A DNA stretch of 64,000 bases from Zychaea mexicana (Eukaryota; Mucoromycota; Mucoromycetes; Mucorales; Lichtheimiaceae). Positions within the stretch are counted from its first letter, which is position 1. Every line of letters starts with the position of its first letter. The notes under the pieces are model-generated. The model worked only from the letters and a program-made list of their open reading frames with translations, was not told where the DNA came from and made no database searches. The position numbers were made by a program, and so were the translations under genes. Positions 1 through 9,737 of this stretch are shown here, one piece after another. The stretch lies in the NCBI RefSeq assembly GCF_025766255.1, contig NW_026516675.1, positions 124,001 through 188,000 of the forward strand, in the 5' to 3' direction.

Positions 1-655
1 GAGGTTGGTTAGAATTGACAGAGGTCAATATCCCTGATAGCGTCAATGCAGGTCCCAAATTGACCATTTTGATGGAGACCCGTAAGTGTCGTTATCTTAT
101 CCCTTTTATTTTGAATTTATCTCAGAATCATGGGCTTTTCTATATTTATCTTTGTAAATTTGTTAATGGTGGATATTTTAGTGGGTGAAGTCGCTGCTCA
201 AAAGGGCCTCCAGCCGGGCGTCTCCTCTGAACTCGGGAAAAAATTGAAAAAAGCCGGCGCTATCAACATCCACTGCAGGAGAATCGAGGTGCCCATGCAT
301 CACGATGGTAAACTCGGCTCACTGTTATGGTACGTCTATCTCTCCCTCTGCTGTTGTACTTATTGACAAGGGTCCTTTCTCGAGACGATGTGCCGGTGAC
401 GATAATGTGTGAGAAAAAAAATAACCAATTTTCCTTTTTTTTTTTTTGTGTTCACATCAATGTCTGTACAGGGAGGACTTTGTGACAGCTTTCCGTGGCT
501 TGATCAAGCCTTTTGTGACCAAAAAGCATCCCGAGCTCGAAGACGACGCCGTTTATTTAAAGTTTGTTGAAGATGCCGGAAAAGAATGCGAAGAATACCA
601 AAACTATATCATATTTTATCGTGCCTTCGGTCAAAAGCCTACTACAAGCACTTAA
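1..655 (+). CDS. SAM-dependent methyltransferase, C-terminal part (5' end outside window)
   Basis: This is the last ~136 residues of a class I S-adenosylmethionine-dependent methyltransferase of the kind common in fungi (UMTA/LaeA-like). I read three exons: 3-81, 182-329 and 472-655. The donors are GTAAGT and GTACGT and the acceptors TTTTAG and TACAG, and phases 1 and 2 join cleanly. Visible blocks are GWLELTEVNIP (the 'GGWxEl' strand after the SAM-binding core), then MHHDGKLGSLLW joined to EDFVTAF, and a C-terminal YQNYIIFYRAFGQKP that ends the fold. The SAM-binding glycine loop would lie upstream of the window, so substrate and exact subfamily cannot be decided. Such proteins act on small molecules or proteins in the cytosol or nucleus. 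The family call rests on motif order only. Confidence 0.7.
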
Positions 656-1429
656 AGAAAGGGAATGTTTTGACCCACCTGGTAGTGACGCACCCTTTCC
701 GCTACTATATGTATATGATGTTGACGACGACGACGATACCTAAATTATACTATCCACTATATGTAAAACCACCTCTCTGCTGTGTATAATATTGCTCACA
801 ACTGTAGATAGCTGATACTGATAATTACACTATAAACAAAACCATAGTTCGCTATCATGCACTTGTTGTTTTGTTGTCGGAAAAACTACAGTCCATTGCC
901 TTGGGAACGGCCCATCAATCTAGACTGTGTACACCGCAGAACTTTTGTTGTACACAATGAGAAAGACCTTTAGACATCGATTGTAATACAACGCCCAAGT
1001 CAACGACAGCCGTTACGACAAGGGTAAACTTGGCTATCAGTAACGTGCCAGGCTCGTTCCCCGTCGTTACCGTTGTTGTTGTCTCAAGAGCGGCATTTAG
1101 TCAAACCCTTTTGATACTTTGTCGCCTTATTCGAAGTGTACTTACCAACGATTACTTGGCCGCCATGGTGCGATGTGTTATATCTTTATCCGGCAGTTGA
1201 GAGAGGCATTATAAAATCTCAGAAGTTCGCTTACTGATAAAACTCAGTTACACTATGTGTCATCTTTAGTGTCACTTACTACGATTCCCTCGTAATATAC
1301 GAAGCTGCGACATGAAGGAAAATCGGCACTTTCCATAGCACAACCTATATTTAAAGTCATCTTCCCTCTATTCCCATTTCCTTCTTTCCCTCTTCCCTTC
1401 TATTGTTCGGCGGCTGCAGAATACTAGTA
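656..1429. other. intergenic, no gene seen
   Basis: AT-rich spacer after the methyltransferase stop codon. It holds only short, interrupted reading frames and no tRNA-like or repeated structure that I can support. Confidence 0.5.
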
Positions 1430-1842
1430 TTTGTAATGAATGTGCAGTACAGCGTAGATCATACAAATATGAGTATCAACCAGTATATGAAATTGGGCTA
1501 CACCAGTGAAACTGGATTAATATTATATATCTACCTTCTTGATATTTCGGATCAGCAAGAGCAATTCAAGGGCAACTACATTGTTATGGATAATGCTCCT
1601 ATCATATTCGCAAGAATACTTATATCAGAAGTTACGTTGAACAGCGCAGCTACGGTTGTGTTTATCTTCCAGCTTACTCTCCTGAACTCAACCCAATTGA
1701 ACAAATCTGGTCAGTATGTCATAGCAAGCTTAAAAGGGAAGAGCTTTTGCAGGAAGAACCACTGTCGTCAGTGATTCTGTAAAAACTCAGCTGTAAAGAT
1801 TCGAAGATTGTTTGAACCGTGAACCAATGTTATTTTGTTTTC
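1430..1842 (+). mobile_element. decayed Tc1/IS630-type DDE transposase fragment
   Basis: Pieces of a Tc1/mariner-IS630 superfamily transposase are readable in two frames. At about 1567-1605 the translation gives FKGNYIVMDNAPI, the block around the second catalytic Asp. From about 1648, in a different frame, it gives YGCVYLPAYSPELNPIEQIW, the block with the terminal acidic residue. This is followed by a lysine-rich helix, a stop at 1780, and then FEDCLNREPM, typical of the C-terminal tail. The N-terminal DNA-binding domain and first Asp are not visible. The frame change between the blocks and the stop show it is dead. I saw no terminal inverted repeats. It marks an old insertion. Confidence 0.7.
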
Positions 1843-2768
1843 ATGCATATTAAATCTACCATTTGCTTTCTTCGTCAGCCTGACTTCTCCTGCTTGAGCA
1901 AATCAGTGGTCAAAGTGAAGTTCTCAAGAAATGATTTTACATTTCATCTCAACATGAGCACATTTTTATGTGAAGAAGGGCCTGTTTGCTGACGAATGAA
2001 GCCCTTTCTGTTACTATCTCCACATAGTATTTTTCTCTTTTTTATTTCTTATACTGTACTATTGCTTTCGATCGATCTGTACCTACCGTCAGATAGTAGC
2101 CTCGGTATGATTATTTTTGTTACTTGCCATCATGTCGTATCATTGTCTTACATGTCCATAAAGACGGTTATTGTTGGCAATAAAATTCTGTGCGTATCGT
2201 CTACTCTGAAAGAGAGAGAGGTCGTTACGATTCATTCCCAGCGTAAGTCCATAGTTGGAAATTAGCATCCTGTTGCCCTTCCAGTATATTATTTATGCCC
2301 GCACACGCGTGTTTCTCAGGAACGTTTACACTTCTACTACTATTGTAATTTTACTATGAGTTCGCAAGAGATATGTTACTGCTTCAATCTTTCTTAAACG
2401 ACAATTGAAAGGTCTATTCATGAAAATCGTTGAGCATCTTCGAGCCTTGCCCGAGATTCGTGCCTGAGATTCTGACAGACTGCTCTAAAAGACTTAATTG
2501 TACTAATTAACTTTTCTTCCTTGTATTGAAGCAATCTGATATTAACCAAGACTGTCACTGTGGTTCGAATGACAATGATGGGTTATGCCCACTTCATTCT
2601 CGCAACGTTCGCCGTAAAATAGGCAATGTATGTTTAAGGCCACTTTTGAAGTTTATTGTTACAGTTTGTTTAATTGAAAAAAAAATATGGAATGGCGGGT
2701 AGAATGTCGTTGAGAATCCTACTGCTCCTACTCCTGCTACTACACCTAGATCCACTCACACAACCACA
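1843..2768. other. intergenic, no gene seen
   Basis: Spacer between the two transposon relics. No coding region or repeat structure could be supported; it may be eroded transposon sequence. Confidence 0.4.
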
Positions 2769-3722
2769 GTGTGTCGCACGGTGACAGCGTGCATGATACA
2801 CGGCCCATGTAGTCCAGGCATCAATGCTGTGTGCATGAAGGATAACCGGTGCTCACAAGGCTATCCAAAGCCATTCAACAACGAGACACGCGTCAACCGA
2901 GATGGATATCCCATCTGCCGACGCCGTGAAAATCACCAAAACCGCCACCTCTTCCCTACTTCCGACTTTCTCGCCGACAACCGACATGTTGTGCCGTACA
3001 ACCCCTACCTTAGCCACAAGTACGATGCACACATTAACGTTGAAATCTGCACATCCAACCGCGCCATCAAGTATTTGTGCAAATACATCACCAAGGGCAA
3101 CGACCGAGCACAAATCCAAACCACCGCAACCGCTACCACCAATTCCGATAATGCCGCTGCCGAGCCGGTCAATGAAGTAGAGCAGTTTCAAAACGCTCGA
3201 TACATTGGTCCGTGCGAAGCTATCCATCGTACGTTCGAGTTTGATGTGCATATGCACTATCCAACCGTCGTGCGTCTGGACCTTCATCTGCCAGGCGAAC
3301 AGATCGTCAATCTCCGTGATGATATGACTCCAGAAGAGGTTCGAGCAGCCCGTGACCCAGATATAGTTATATTCCAGAAAATCAATCAAAGTATTCTATA
3401 TACACAGCAGATCAATTTATAAATTTTTTGAAGAATCCGGCACCAAGCTTCTTGCCTTTTTCCGCCTTTACAGCGAAGATCGTGCAATAGAAGAGTATCT
3501 TTACTCGGAATCCCTCGCCACTACACCTGGAGCAACAAAAAACGCTGTTGGAACCCTCGCACCAACCCTCCTGTCCAAAATGTTGTCACACGTATATTGC
3601 CTTCGTCTTCTTCTCCTCCCTGTCTGCGCTCCCACTGGTTTTCTTTCCCTGCGTCAATATGAGAGCACAACATATGCGACGTTCCAGGAAGCTGCTGCCA
3701 CATCCTTTTTACGAAATAAAAA
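2769..3722 (+). mobile_element. Helitron Rep/helicase fragment (degenerate)
   Basis: A broken piece of the Helitron-like replication protein region of a rolling-circle transposon. About 217 codons are open from 2769 and show the conserved order MIHGPC, then CMKDNRCSQGYPKPF, then DGYPICRRR, then VPYNPYLSHKYDAHINVE and IKYLCKYITKGNDRA. These are the blocks between the Rep catalytic domain and the helicase. After the stop at 3420 the similarity continues in other frames: LLAFFRLYSEDRA, then YTWSNKKRCWNPR (about 3520), then YCLRLLLLPVCAPTGF (about 3597). Frameshifts and small deletions therefore separate the pieces. The Rep HUH motif and helicase Walker motifs are absent. The GC-richer, coding-like composition contrasts with the surrounding AT-rich DNA. 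Helitron ends (5' TC, 3' hairpin-CTRR) were not found. Confidence 0.8.
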
Positions 3723-5923
3723 AATAAGAATATGAGAAGAACTGTTCACACAGCACTTTCGAAAGGTCTTATTTTTTGAAGCATTGTTTCAGGAACACTG
3801 GGTAGAGCCCCAGTAAACTCGCTCCTGAAGGACAGATGTGACACGCAGCGAAGCGGAGGGAAGAGTTTATTGAACTGAAAGAAAAGTTGGATAATTATGC
3901 AGAGCATAAAAGCTCATTGGTAACATCAGTAAATGGATGACGGTCGACCGTTTCCTGAGTATAAATATTGTATTACAGATGTTCCACTTTGCCCAACCAA
4001 ATACATCAGCATCATAATTGCGGGATGGGAAGGGGGATCGTGAGAGGATGGAGTCAGATTGACCTTCGGGACCGAAAAGATCAGGAGGAAGCCTTGCCAT
4101 ACAAAGAGCGCCTTTGGGTGTATCGTAAAATGTAGGTCGAGATCTTGTGGCTTCTTGATTGTAAAAGTGTGTACGTATTGTGCGCTCAGAAAAATGATTT
4201 TATTTGAAAACGTTCCTTTTTTTACCTAAAACGCTGCTATCATACCGATCTTGATGATCACAGCAAGGCAATGATGTTATCTTTGAAAACCAAAATTAAA
4301 AGGTACACTGTTTATCAAGCAGTTTGGTTATTATGACCTGTCAAGACTCGTAAAGTGCTATGCTATGCTTCCTAATATCATTGCTTACATCCTAAGTCGG
4401 AAATTTTGCTACCAAGTATATAGCCTTTTGTAAATAACTGGAATATCTTCGTGTGTGTCTGAATGATGGAACAAAGTAGCGATACTGTACTCAAATTGCT
4501 TATATTGGTCAAATACTACAGTAGTTAAGTCATTTTCAACGCCAGCTGCTTAACCAAAATAGTATAGATTTATTTAAACAAATGAACGAAGAAAATGGTG
4601 ATCCGCGTTGTCAGAAAGCACATCGCCAACTATTACAGTATGTGTACGTAATGTCTGATGTAGGATGGTGTTAATATGTACAAATTAACAGGAACTAAAA
4701 AATTCGTTGAAACACGTTTATAATACGTGAAAATGATTGTATAGAGACATCTGTTATTGATATAATCAGAAACCGCCTTTGTCCGTTTCAAACTGTTTGA
4801 TGATCGTGATCCGTTGTCGCATACAGCAAAATTGTCACTTTACACGTCAACAAAAACGTGATTATTAACACTACATTAATCGTAAAACGTTATTAGCTAG
4901 AGTTGGTTTCGGATTTTTCTTTGTAGTTCTTTTTGCTGCGGTACGTTCGCTAAAGATGATGGTTGTCACAAAAACGTTGTCGTGCTGTTGTCATAACCAA
5001 AGAAAAAGAAGATACATGCAGTAGTGCATAACACACGACTGCATACGGATGGCTTTTATAAGTTAAAGAAAACAGGGATCGTTTTTGAGTGTGATGCTGT
5101 TTTGCTAAATCCCCATTATTTCTTCTATATTCTCTCTTTGCGCATTAGCAAGTGACCGTTTAATTCATACATATTCGTATTCTTTTGAACAAGAAAACAA
5201 TGTAAAAAGTTACGTGTTATTATGGTATAACACAATATAAAAAAAACGTATCACTTATCGGCTCACCTATACCAAAAATACAATGTGCGTGATCCAGGTG
5301 TTCATGTAAGAGTTGTAATTTGGACCGATCTGGCATACAATGTGTATTGTCTGTTTACCTGCATAATACTACATAAAACAATGTAACGCAGGCTTTGCTT
5401 TTTGCAATGCATGGGTATAACATAAAGCGTGCTTGTCAAAAAGCAATGTCCTGTAACGCTATGTCATTAATCATGCATTCTCTGTTACACATAGGCCATG
5501 CTAATAGTGCTGCGTTTGAGCAGATGCCAACCGATCGATCGGTTAGAAGTATGCTGATTCAATTATATAAGTTATAGCGTAAATTCGGAGCTGCTCCGCC
5601 TCGCCCATGCACTCACTGCTCGATGTCGATTATATATGTACAAACAACAAATAAGCCGTGGCGCATCCATCCATCGAACAAAAGAAAGAAATAAAACAGA
5701 AGCTACAGGTTACACGAGCAGAATTCTAACTGCTAATAGCGCATGATTGATTGTTTTGCCAAGTTCTTCTCGGCTTCCCTTCCTTCCTGCCCTCCCCCAA
5801 AACCATCGACAATCATGATGTCACTGTATATACAGTTCATAATAAACGCGTTTTCTCTCTCACTAGATTCATCAAATACCATCGACCCAAATCGGTCATT
5901 TAATCCGAAAGAGAGAGACTCAA
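3723..5923. other. intergenic, probable transposon graveyard
   Basis: AT-rich stretch of ~2.2 kb without a recognisable gene. A minus-strand open stretch of ~77 codons (3867-4100) has no family I recognise and may be eroded mobile DNA. The last ~150 bases become CT-rich, as expected for the leader of the downstream gene. Confidence 0.45.
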
Positions 5924-5930
5924 TATAAAA
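5924..5930 (+). promoter_or_regulatory. TATA-like box for the C2/CBM5-12 gene
   Basis: TATAAAA lies ~105 bases before the chosen ATG and is followed by a CT-rich leader (TTTTTTCCTGTCTTGTTCC). This fits a transcription start about 30 bases downstream. Confidence 0.5.
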
Positions 5931-6032
5931 AGCACCAAACTTTTTTCCTGTCTTGTTCCAAAGCTTCTTTCACCGAGTCTATCTGTCTTTTTTTCTTACT
6001 TGAATAGCAACTTTCAAATCACGCAAACTACA

Positions 6033-7001
6033 ATGCTCCACAACGAAGGAAGTCTAGCACTGACTGTGGTCTCGGCGAACGACATGCCGGATGTCGAAAG
6101 AATGGGCAAACAAGATCCTTATACCCAGCTCACATTACATCTGGATAACAAGGAGTCGTGGCAAAAGACAGGAGTCCAAAAGGATGCGGGCAAGAACGCT
6201 TACTGGAACCAAAACTTTGAGTTCGCCTTGACGGGCGAGCCCGAACTTTATGTCGAAGTCATGGATGAGGAAAAAGGAGTCGATGAAGTCATTGGCTTTT
6301 GCGCGATCCCCATCAACCAGGTTGTCCAAGCTCCTGGTGGCTATTTCAATGGCCTGTTTGGTCTTTTTCTTGTCAATGGCAAGAGTGCTGGTAGTATCCA
6401 CATGATCTTGACAGCCCGTGGATTCAACAGTCCACCTGGCGGCAACCAACAACAACAGCAGCCGGTTCAAGGTCGCTCACATATCAGTGAGGAACATCTC
6501 AAACGCGTCAAGACCATGCGTCACAAGGCATTTGCGGGTGACATTGGTACTGCTGTACTAGGCGGCGCACTAGCTGTGGGAGCAGGATTCCTTGGTAACA
6601 AGTTCTACAAGGATCATGAAAAGAAAGAACAAGAAGAACAAGAACAAAAGGAACAAGAACAGGAAAAACTCGAACGCGAACAGGCAGAGGCTGAAGCACA
6701 GCGACGTCGTCAAGAAGAAGAAGCAAAGCAGCGGGCCGAGTTCGAGCGTCGTCACCAACAGGAGCAACATGAGGATGAAGGAGAAGGTGAGCATCATGAT
6801 CATAGTTGCAGTGGCCATCACCACCACCACGAACATCATCATTCGTCTGGGGGTGGTGCCGGTGATTGGGATCCTGTTGGCACTTACGCCGCTGGTGACC
6901 GTGTCCAGTACCATGGTCGCGATTATATCTGTCTCCAGGGCCATACCTCAAATCCTACTTGGCAGCCAGGCGCTGCTGTTTCCCTCTGGCAACCCGCTTA
7001 A
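6033..7001 (+). CDS. C2-domain protein with C-terminal CBM5/12 chitin-binding-like module
   Basis: Intronless, 322 residues from the ATG at 6033. Residues ~1-128 form a C2 beta-sandwich (LALTVVSANDMPD, KQDPYTQL, WNQNFEFAL, ELYVEVMDEE), which normally binds phospholipid with or without Ca2+. Next comes a Gly/Ala helix (~165-190, AVLGGALAVGAGFLG) that could insert in or lie on a membrane. A Glu/Gln/Lys coiled coil (~190-245) and a His-rich stretch (~250-275) follow. The last ~45 residues (GDWDPVGTYAAGDRVQYHGR, YICLQGHTS, WQPGAAVSLWQP) match the aromatic pattern of family 5/12 carbohydrate-binding modules. No signal peptide is visible, so the sugar-binding-type module would face the cytosol unless secretion is unconventional. 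Plausible roles are at the membrane or cell-wall synthesis machinery; that is inference. It is convergent with LEU1. Confidence 0.85.
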   Translation: MLHNEGSLALTVVSANDMPDVERMGKQDPYTQLTLHLDNKESWQKTGVQKDAGKNAYWNQNFEFALTGEPELYVEVMDEEKGVDEVIGFCAIPINQVVQAPGGYFNGLFGLFLVNGKSAGSIHMILTARGFNSPPGGNQQQQQPVQGRSHISEEHLKRVKTMRHKAFAGDIGTAVLGGALAVGAGFLGNKFYKDHEKKEQEEQEQKEQEQEKLEREQAEAEAQRRRQEEEAKQRAEFERRHQQEQHEDEGEGEHHDHSCSGHHHHHEHHHSSGGGAGDWDPVGTYAAGDRVQYHGRDYICLQGHTSNPTWQPGAAVSLWQPA

Positions 7002-7068
7002 ATACATAATCCCTTCTTTTTTCCTTCTTCCCAAAAAAAACCCCCAAGTTGTTTTATGCCTTTTTGTG

Positions 7069-7074
7069 AATAAA
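7069..7074 (+). terminator. polyadenylation signal of the C2/CBM5-12 gene
   Basis: AATAAA lies 68 bases after the stop codon at the end of a T-rich 3' UTR. Confidence 0.55.
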
Positions 7075-7472
7075 TTGGTTTTGTCTACGCAAAAGTAAGA
7101 TTATTCTCTCACGCATCTGTTTTGACGGAGGAGACAGTTATATATAAACAGACATCTATTTCGGGAAAGATAGGTTATGACGTCTTTACCTCGTCTGCTT
7201 GTTTAACACTTTGAGAACAACAGATGGGCCACTCAGTAAGTCTCTTTAATGTGACACAAACTGTCTATATTTGATGAAATGCGGATCGTCAAACCATCAA
7301 AAATACCTCCTCACCAATCATCAGTTTAATAAGTCAATGGCAATGATAGTGGAATCAATGGAATATGGAATCATTCTTCTTTAGTGAATAGTGTGAACAA
7401 AGAAACATTTTGCGCTTAGAACGAATAAAAAAATATACAAAAAAATAAGAAAACAATAACCCTCCAACAAAT
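7075..7472. other. intergenic between two convergent genes
   Basis: AT-rich spacer holding the 3' UTRs of the C2/CBM gene (plus) and LEU1 (minus). Nothing else is seen. Confidence 0.5.
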
Positions 7473-9737
7473 CTACCAATCCAGCTTTTGCTTCTTGTTT
7501 CCTACTGGTACAGCCGTAATCTTTGTAGCCTTGCCAGAATACTCCTTGCCATCCAACCAAGGCCAGCTGCTCGTTCGCTTAGCCTCGAACGTTTCGATGA
7601 GCTGATCCTTTTGCATGGTCAGACCAATGTCATCCAAACCATTGACCAAGCAGTGCTTGCGGAACTCTTCCACTTCAAACGGCACCTCACCACCAGGGTA
7701 ACGAATGACCTGGTTGACCAAATCCACCTCCAACTTTTCACTCTTCTTTGCATGTCCGGCCAGCAGGTCGACTTGTTCCTGGGGCAGAGCGATCGGCAAC
7801 ATGCCGTTCTTGAAACAGTTGTTGTAAAAGATATCGGCAAAACTGGTAGCAATGATGGAGCGGATGCCAAAGTCATTGAAAGCCCAGGGAGCGTGTTCAC
7901 GCGAACTGCCACAGCCAAAGTTAGGGCCAGTGCACACCAAGATCTTGGCGTCGCGGTAAGGTGCTTGATTCAGCACGAATTCGGGCCTTTCCTTGTCGGT
8001 CGCGGAGTCGTAACGCAAGTTGTAGAACAGCGCAACGCCCAGTCCGGTACGCTTGATGGTCTTTAGGAATTGCTTGGGAATAATCATGTCCGTGTCGACA
8101 TTGGCAATGTCCATCGGTGCAGCATAGCCTTCCAATGTCGTGAACTTGGGCATGCCCGAGGCTTCAGAGGGAGCAGGGCTGGGTGGCTGCGGAGGTGCAT
8201 CGGTCACAATGTCAGCCTGGTCGGCAGCCTTGGCATGGTCTTCGACCGGAGGTTCCAATTCCACAGTGTGTTGTTGTTGTTGCTCAAGCGTAGGAGCATC
8301 CTTGGTTTTTTCCTCGGCGGGCAAGAGCTTGCGGACATCGGTGAAATAACCATTGACGGCAGCGGCAGCAGCCATGGCAGGGCTGACCAAATGAGTACGA
8401 CCGCCTGCGCCTTGACGGCCTTCAAAGTTACGGTTCGAAGTACTTGCACATCGCTCACCAGGGCTCAACTGATCAGGGTTCATGCCCAGACACATGGAAC
8501 AGCCAGCCTCACGCCAGTCGAATCCAGCTTCCTTGAGAATCTTGTCCAATCCTTCCCGCTCAGCCTGCTTCTTGACCAATCCCGATCCAGGCACGACCAT
8601 GGCATAGACCCATTCGGCAACGTGACGGCCCTTTGCGATCTTTGCTGCATTGCGGAGATCCTCGATACGCGAGTTGGTGCAGCTGCCGATAAACACCTTG
8701 TCGATCTTGACCTCCTCCATTGGCGTGTTGGGCTTGAGGCCAATGTATTCCAAAGCACGTTCAGTGGCAAGACGGCGTGCTGGGTCCTCGATTTTGGCGG
8801 GATCAGGCGTGGCGCCGGTGATGGCAACGACGTCTTGAGGACTGGTGCCCCACGTCAGCGTAGGCGCAATATCGGCGGCATCAATGAATACGTCAACGTC
8901 GTATTTGGCGTCGGGATCGGGGCAAAGCGACTTCCAGTACTTGACCGCACGGTCCCACTCGGCTTCGCTGGGAGCCAAGGGACGGTTGCGAATGTATTCA
9001 AAAGTGGTCTCGTCGGGCGCAATCATACCGGAACGTGCACCGGCCTCAATGGACATGTTGCAGACGGACATGCGAGCCTCCATGGACATTTCCTCAAAAG
9101 CCGATCCAGCGAATTCAATAACACATCCTGTACCTCCAGCGGTGCCAATAACGCCAATGATATGCAACACAATATCCTTGCTGGTCACACCGGGCGCGAC
9201 CTTACCGTCGACCTTGACACGCATGTTCTTGCTCTTCTTTTGCAGCAGGGTCTGGGTAGCCAAGACGTGCTCGACTTCGGAGGTACCGATACCAAAGGCC
9301 AAGGCACCAAAGGCACCATGTGTGGAAGTGTGGGAATCACCGCAGTTGACAGTGCAGCCGGGCAGAGTGAAGCCTTGCTCGGGGCCAATGACATGCACAA
9401 TACCTTGACGGTCGTCTTCCATGCCGAAATAGGTCAGGTCAAACTCTTTAACATTTTGTTCGAGCGTCTCACACTGTGTACGCGAATCGGCTTCGTCGAT
9501 GAAGGAAGAAACGTTCTTGAACGTTTTACGCGAGGTCGTGGGAATGTTGTGGTCGACCGTGACCAAGGTGCAGTCAGGACGGCGCACCTTACGGCCTGCG
9601 TTACGCAGACCTTCAAATGCCTGAGGACTGGTGACTTCGTGGACCAGGTGGCGATCAATATAAATCAGACAGGTGCCGTCTTCTTGCTTGTCAACGACGT
9701 GGTCGTCCCATACTTTGTCATAGAGTGTGCGGCCCAT
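7473..9737 (-). CDS. LEU1: 3-isopropylmalate dehydratase (isopropylmalate isomerase)
   Basis: Single exon, 754 residues, close to the usual fungal length (~760-780). It catalyses the isomerisation of 2-isopropylmalate to 3-isopropylmalate in leucine biosynthesis, in the cytosol. The aconitase-type domains 1-3 show [20 protein letters not shown] (~132), the first [4Fe-4S] Cys in [13 protein letters not shown] (~352), the Cys pair in [12 protein letters not shown] (~413) and the arginine motif [13 protein letters not shown] Gln/Pro/Ala-rich linker (~475-530) leads to the C-terminal swivel domain fused in cis as in other fungi ([13 protein letters not shown], then [13 protein letters not shown] and the Ser/Arg active-site strand). 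The start [15 protein letters not shown] agrees with the family N-terminus. All catalytic residues are present, in sharp contrast to the aconitase-like gene at 17.6-19.7 kb. I found no clear Leu3-type CCGGnnCCGG site in the first 300 bases upstream. Confidence 0.97.
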   Translation of the reverse strand: MGRTLYDKVWDDHVVDKQEDGTCLIYIDRHLVHEVTSPQAFEGLRNAGRKVRRPDCTLVTVDHNIPTTSRKTFKNVSSFIDEADSRTQCETLEQNVKEFDLTYFGMEDDRQGIVHVIGPEQGFTLPGCTVNCGDSHTSTHGAFGALAFGIGTSEVEHVLATQTLLQKKSKNMRVKVDGKVAPGVTSKDIVLHIIGVIGTAGGTGCVIEFAGSAFEEMSMEARMSVCNMSIEAGARSGMIAPDETTFEYIRNRPLAPSEAEWDRAVKYWKSLCPDPDAKYDVDVFIDAADIAPTLTWGTSPQDVVAITGATPDPAKIEDPARRLATERALEYIGLKPNTPMEEVKIDKVFIGSCTNSRIEDLRNAAKIAKGRHVAEWVYAMVVPGSGLVKKQAEREGLDKILKEAGFDWREAGCSMCLGMNPDQLSPGERCASTSNRNFEGRQGAGGRTHLVSPAMAAAAAVNGYFTDVRKLLPAEEKTKDAPTLEQQQQHTVELEPPVEDHAKAADQADIVTDAPPQPPSPAPSEASGMPKFTTLEGYAAPMDIANVDTDMIIPKQFLKTIKRTGLGVALFYNLRYDSATDKERPEFVLNQAPYRDAKILVCTGPNFGCGSSREHAPWAFNDFGIRSIIATSFADIFYNNCFKNGMLPIALPQEQVDLLAGHAKKSEKLEVDLVNQVIRYPGGEVPFEVEEFRKHCLVNGLDDIGLTMQKDQLIETFEAKRTSSWPWLDGKEYSGKATKITAVPVGNKKQKLDW

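Noticed and set aside
2540..2600. tRNA gene suggested by a GGTTCGAAT string
   Set aside because: No acceptor or anticodon stem can be paired around it.
2853..3389. A 178-codon minus-strand frame
   Set aside because: It is antisense to the Helitron fragment, whose plus-strand reading carries the conserved words.
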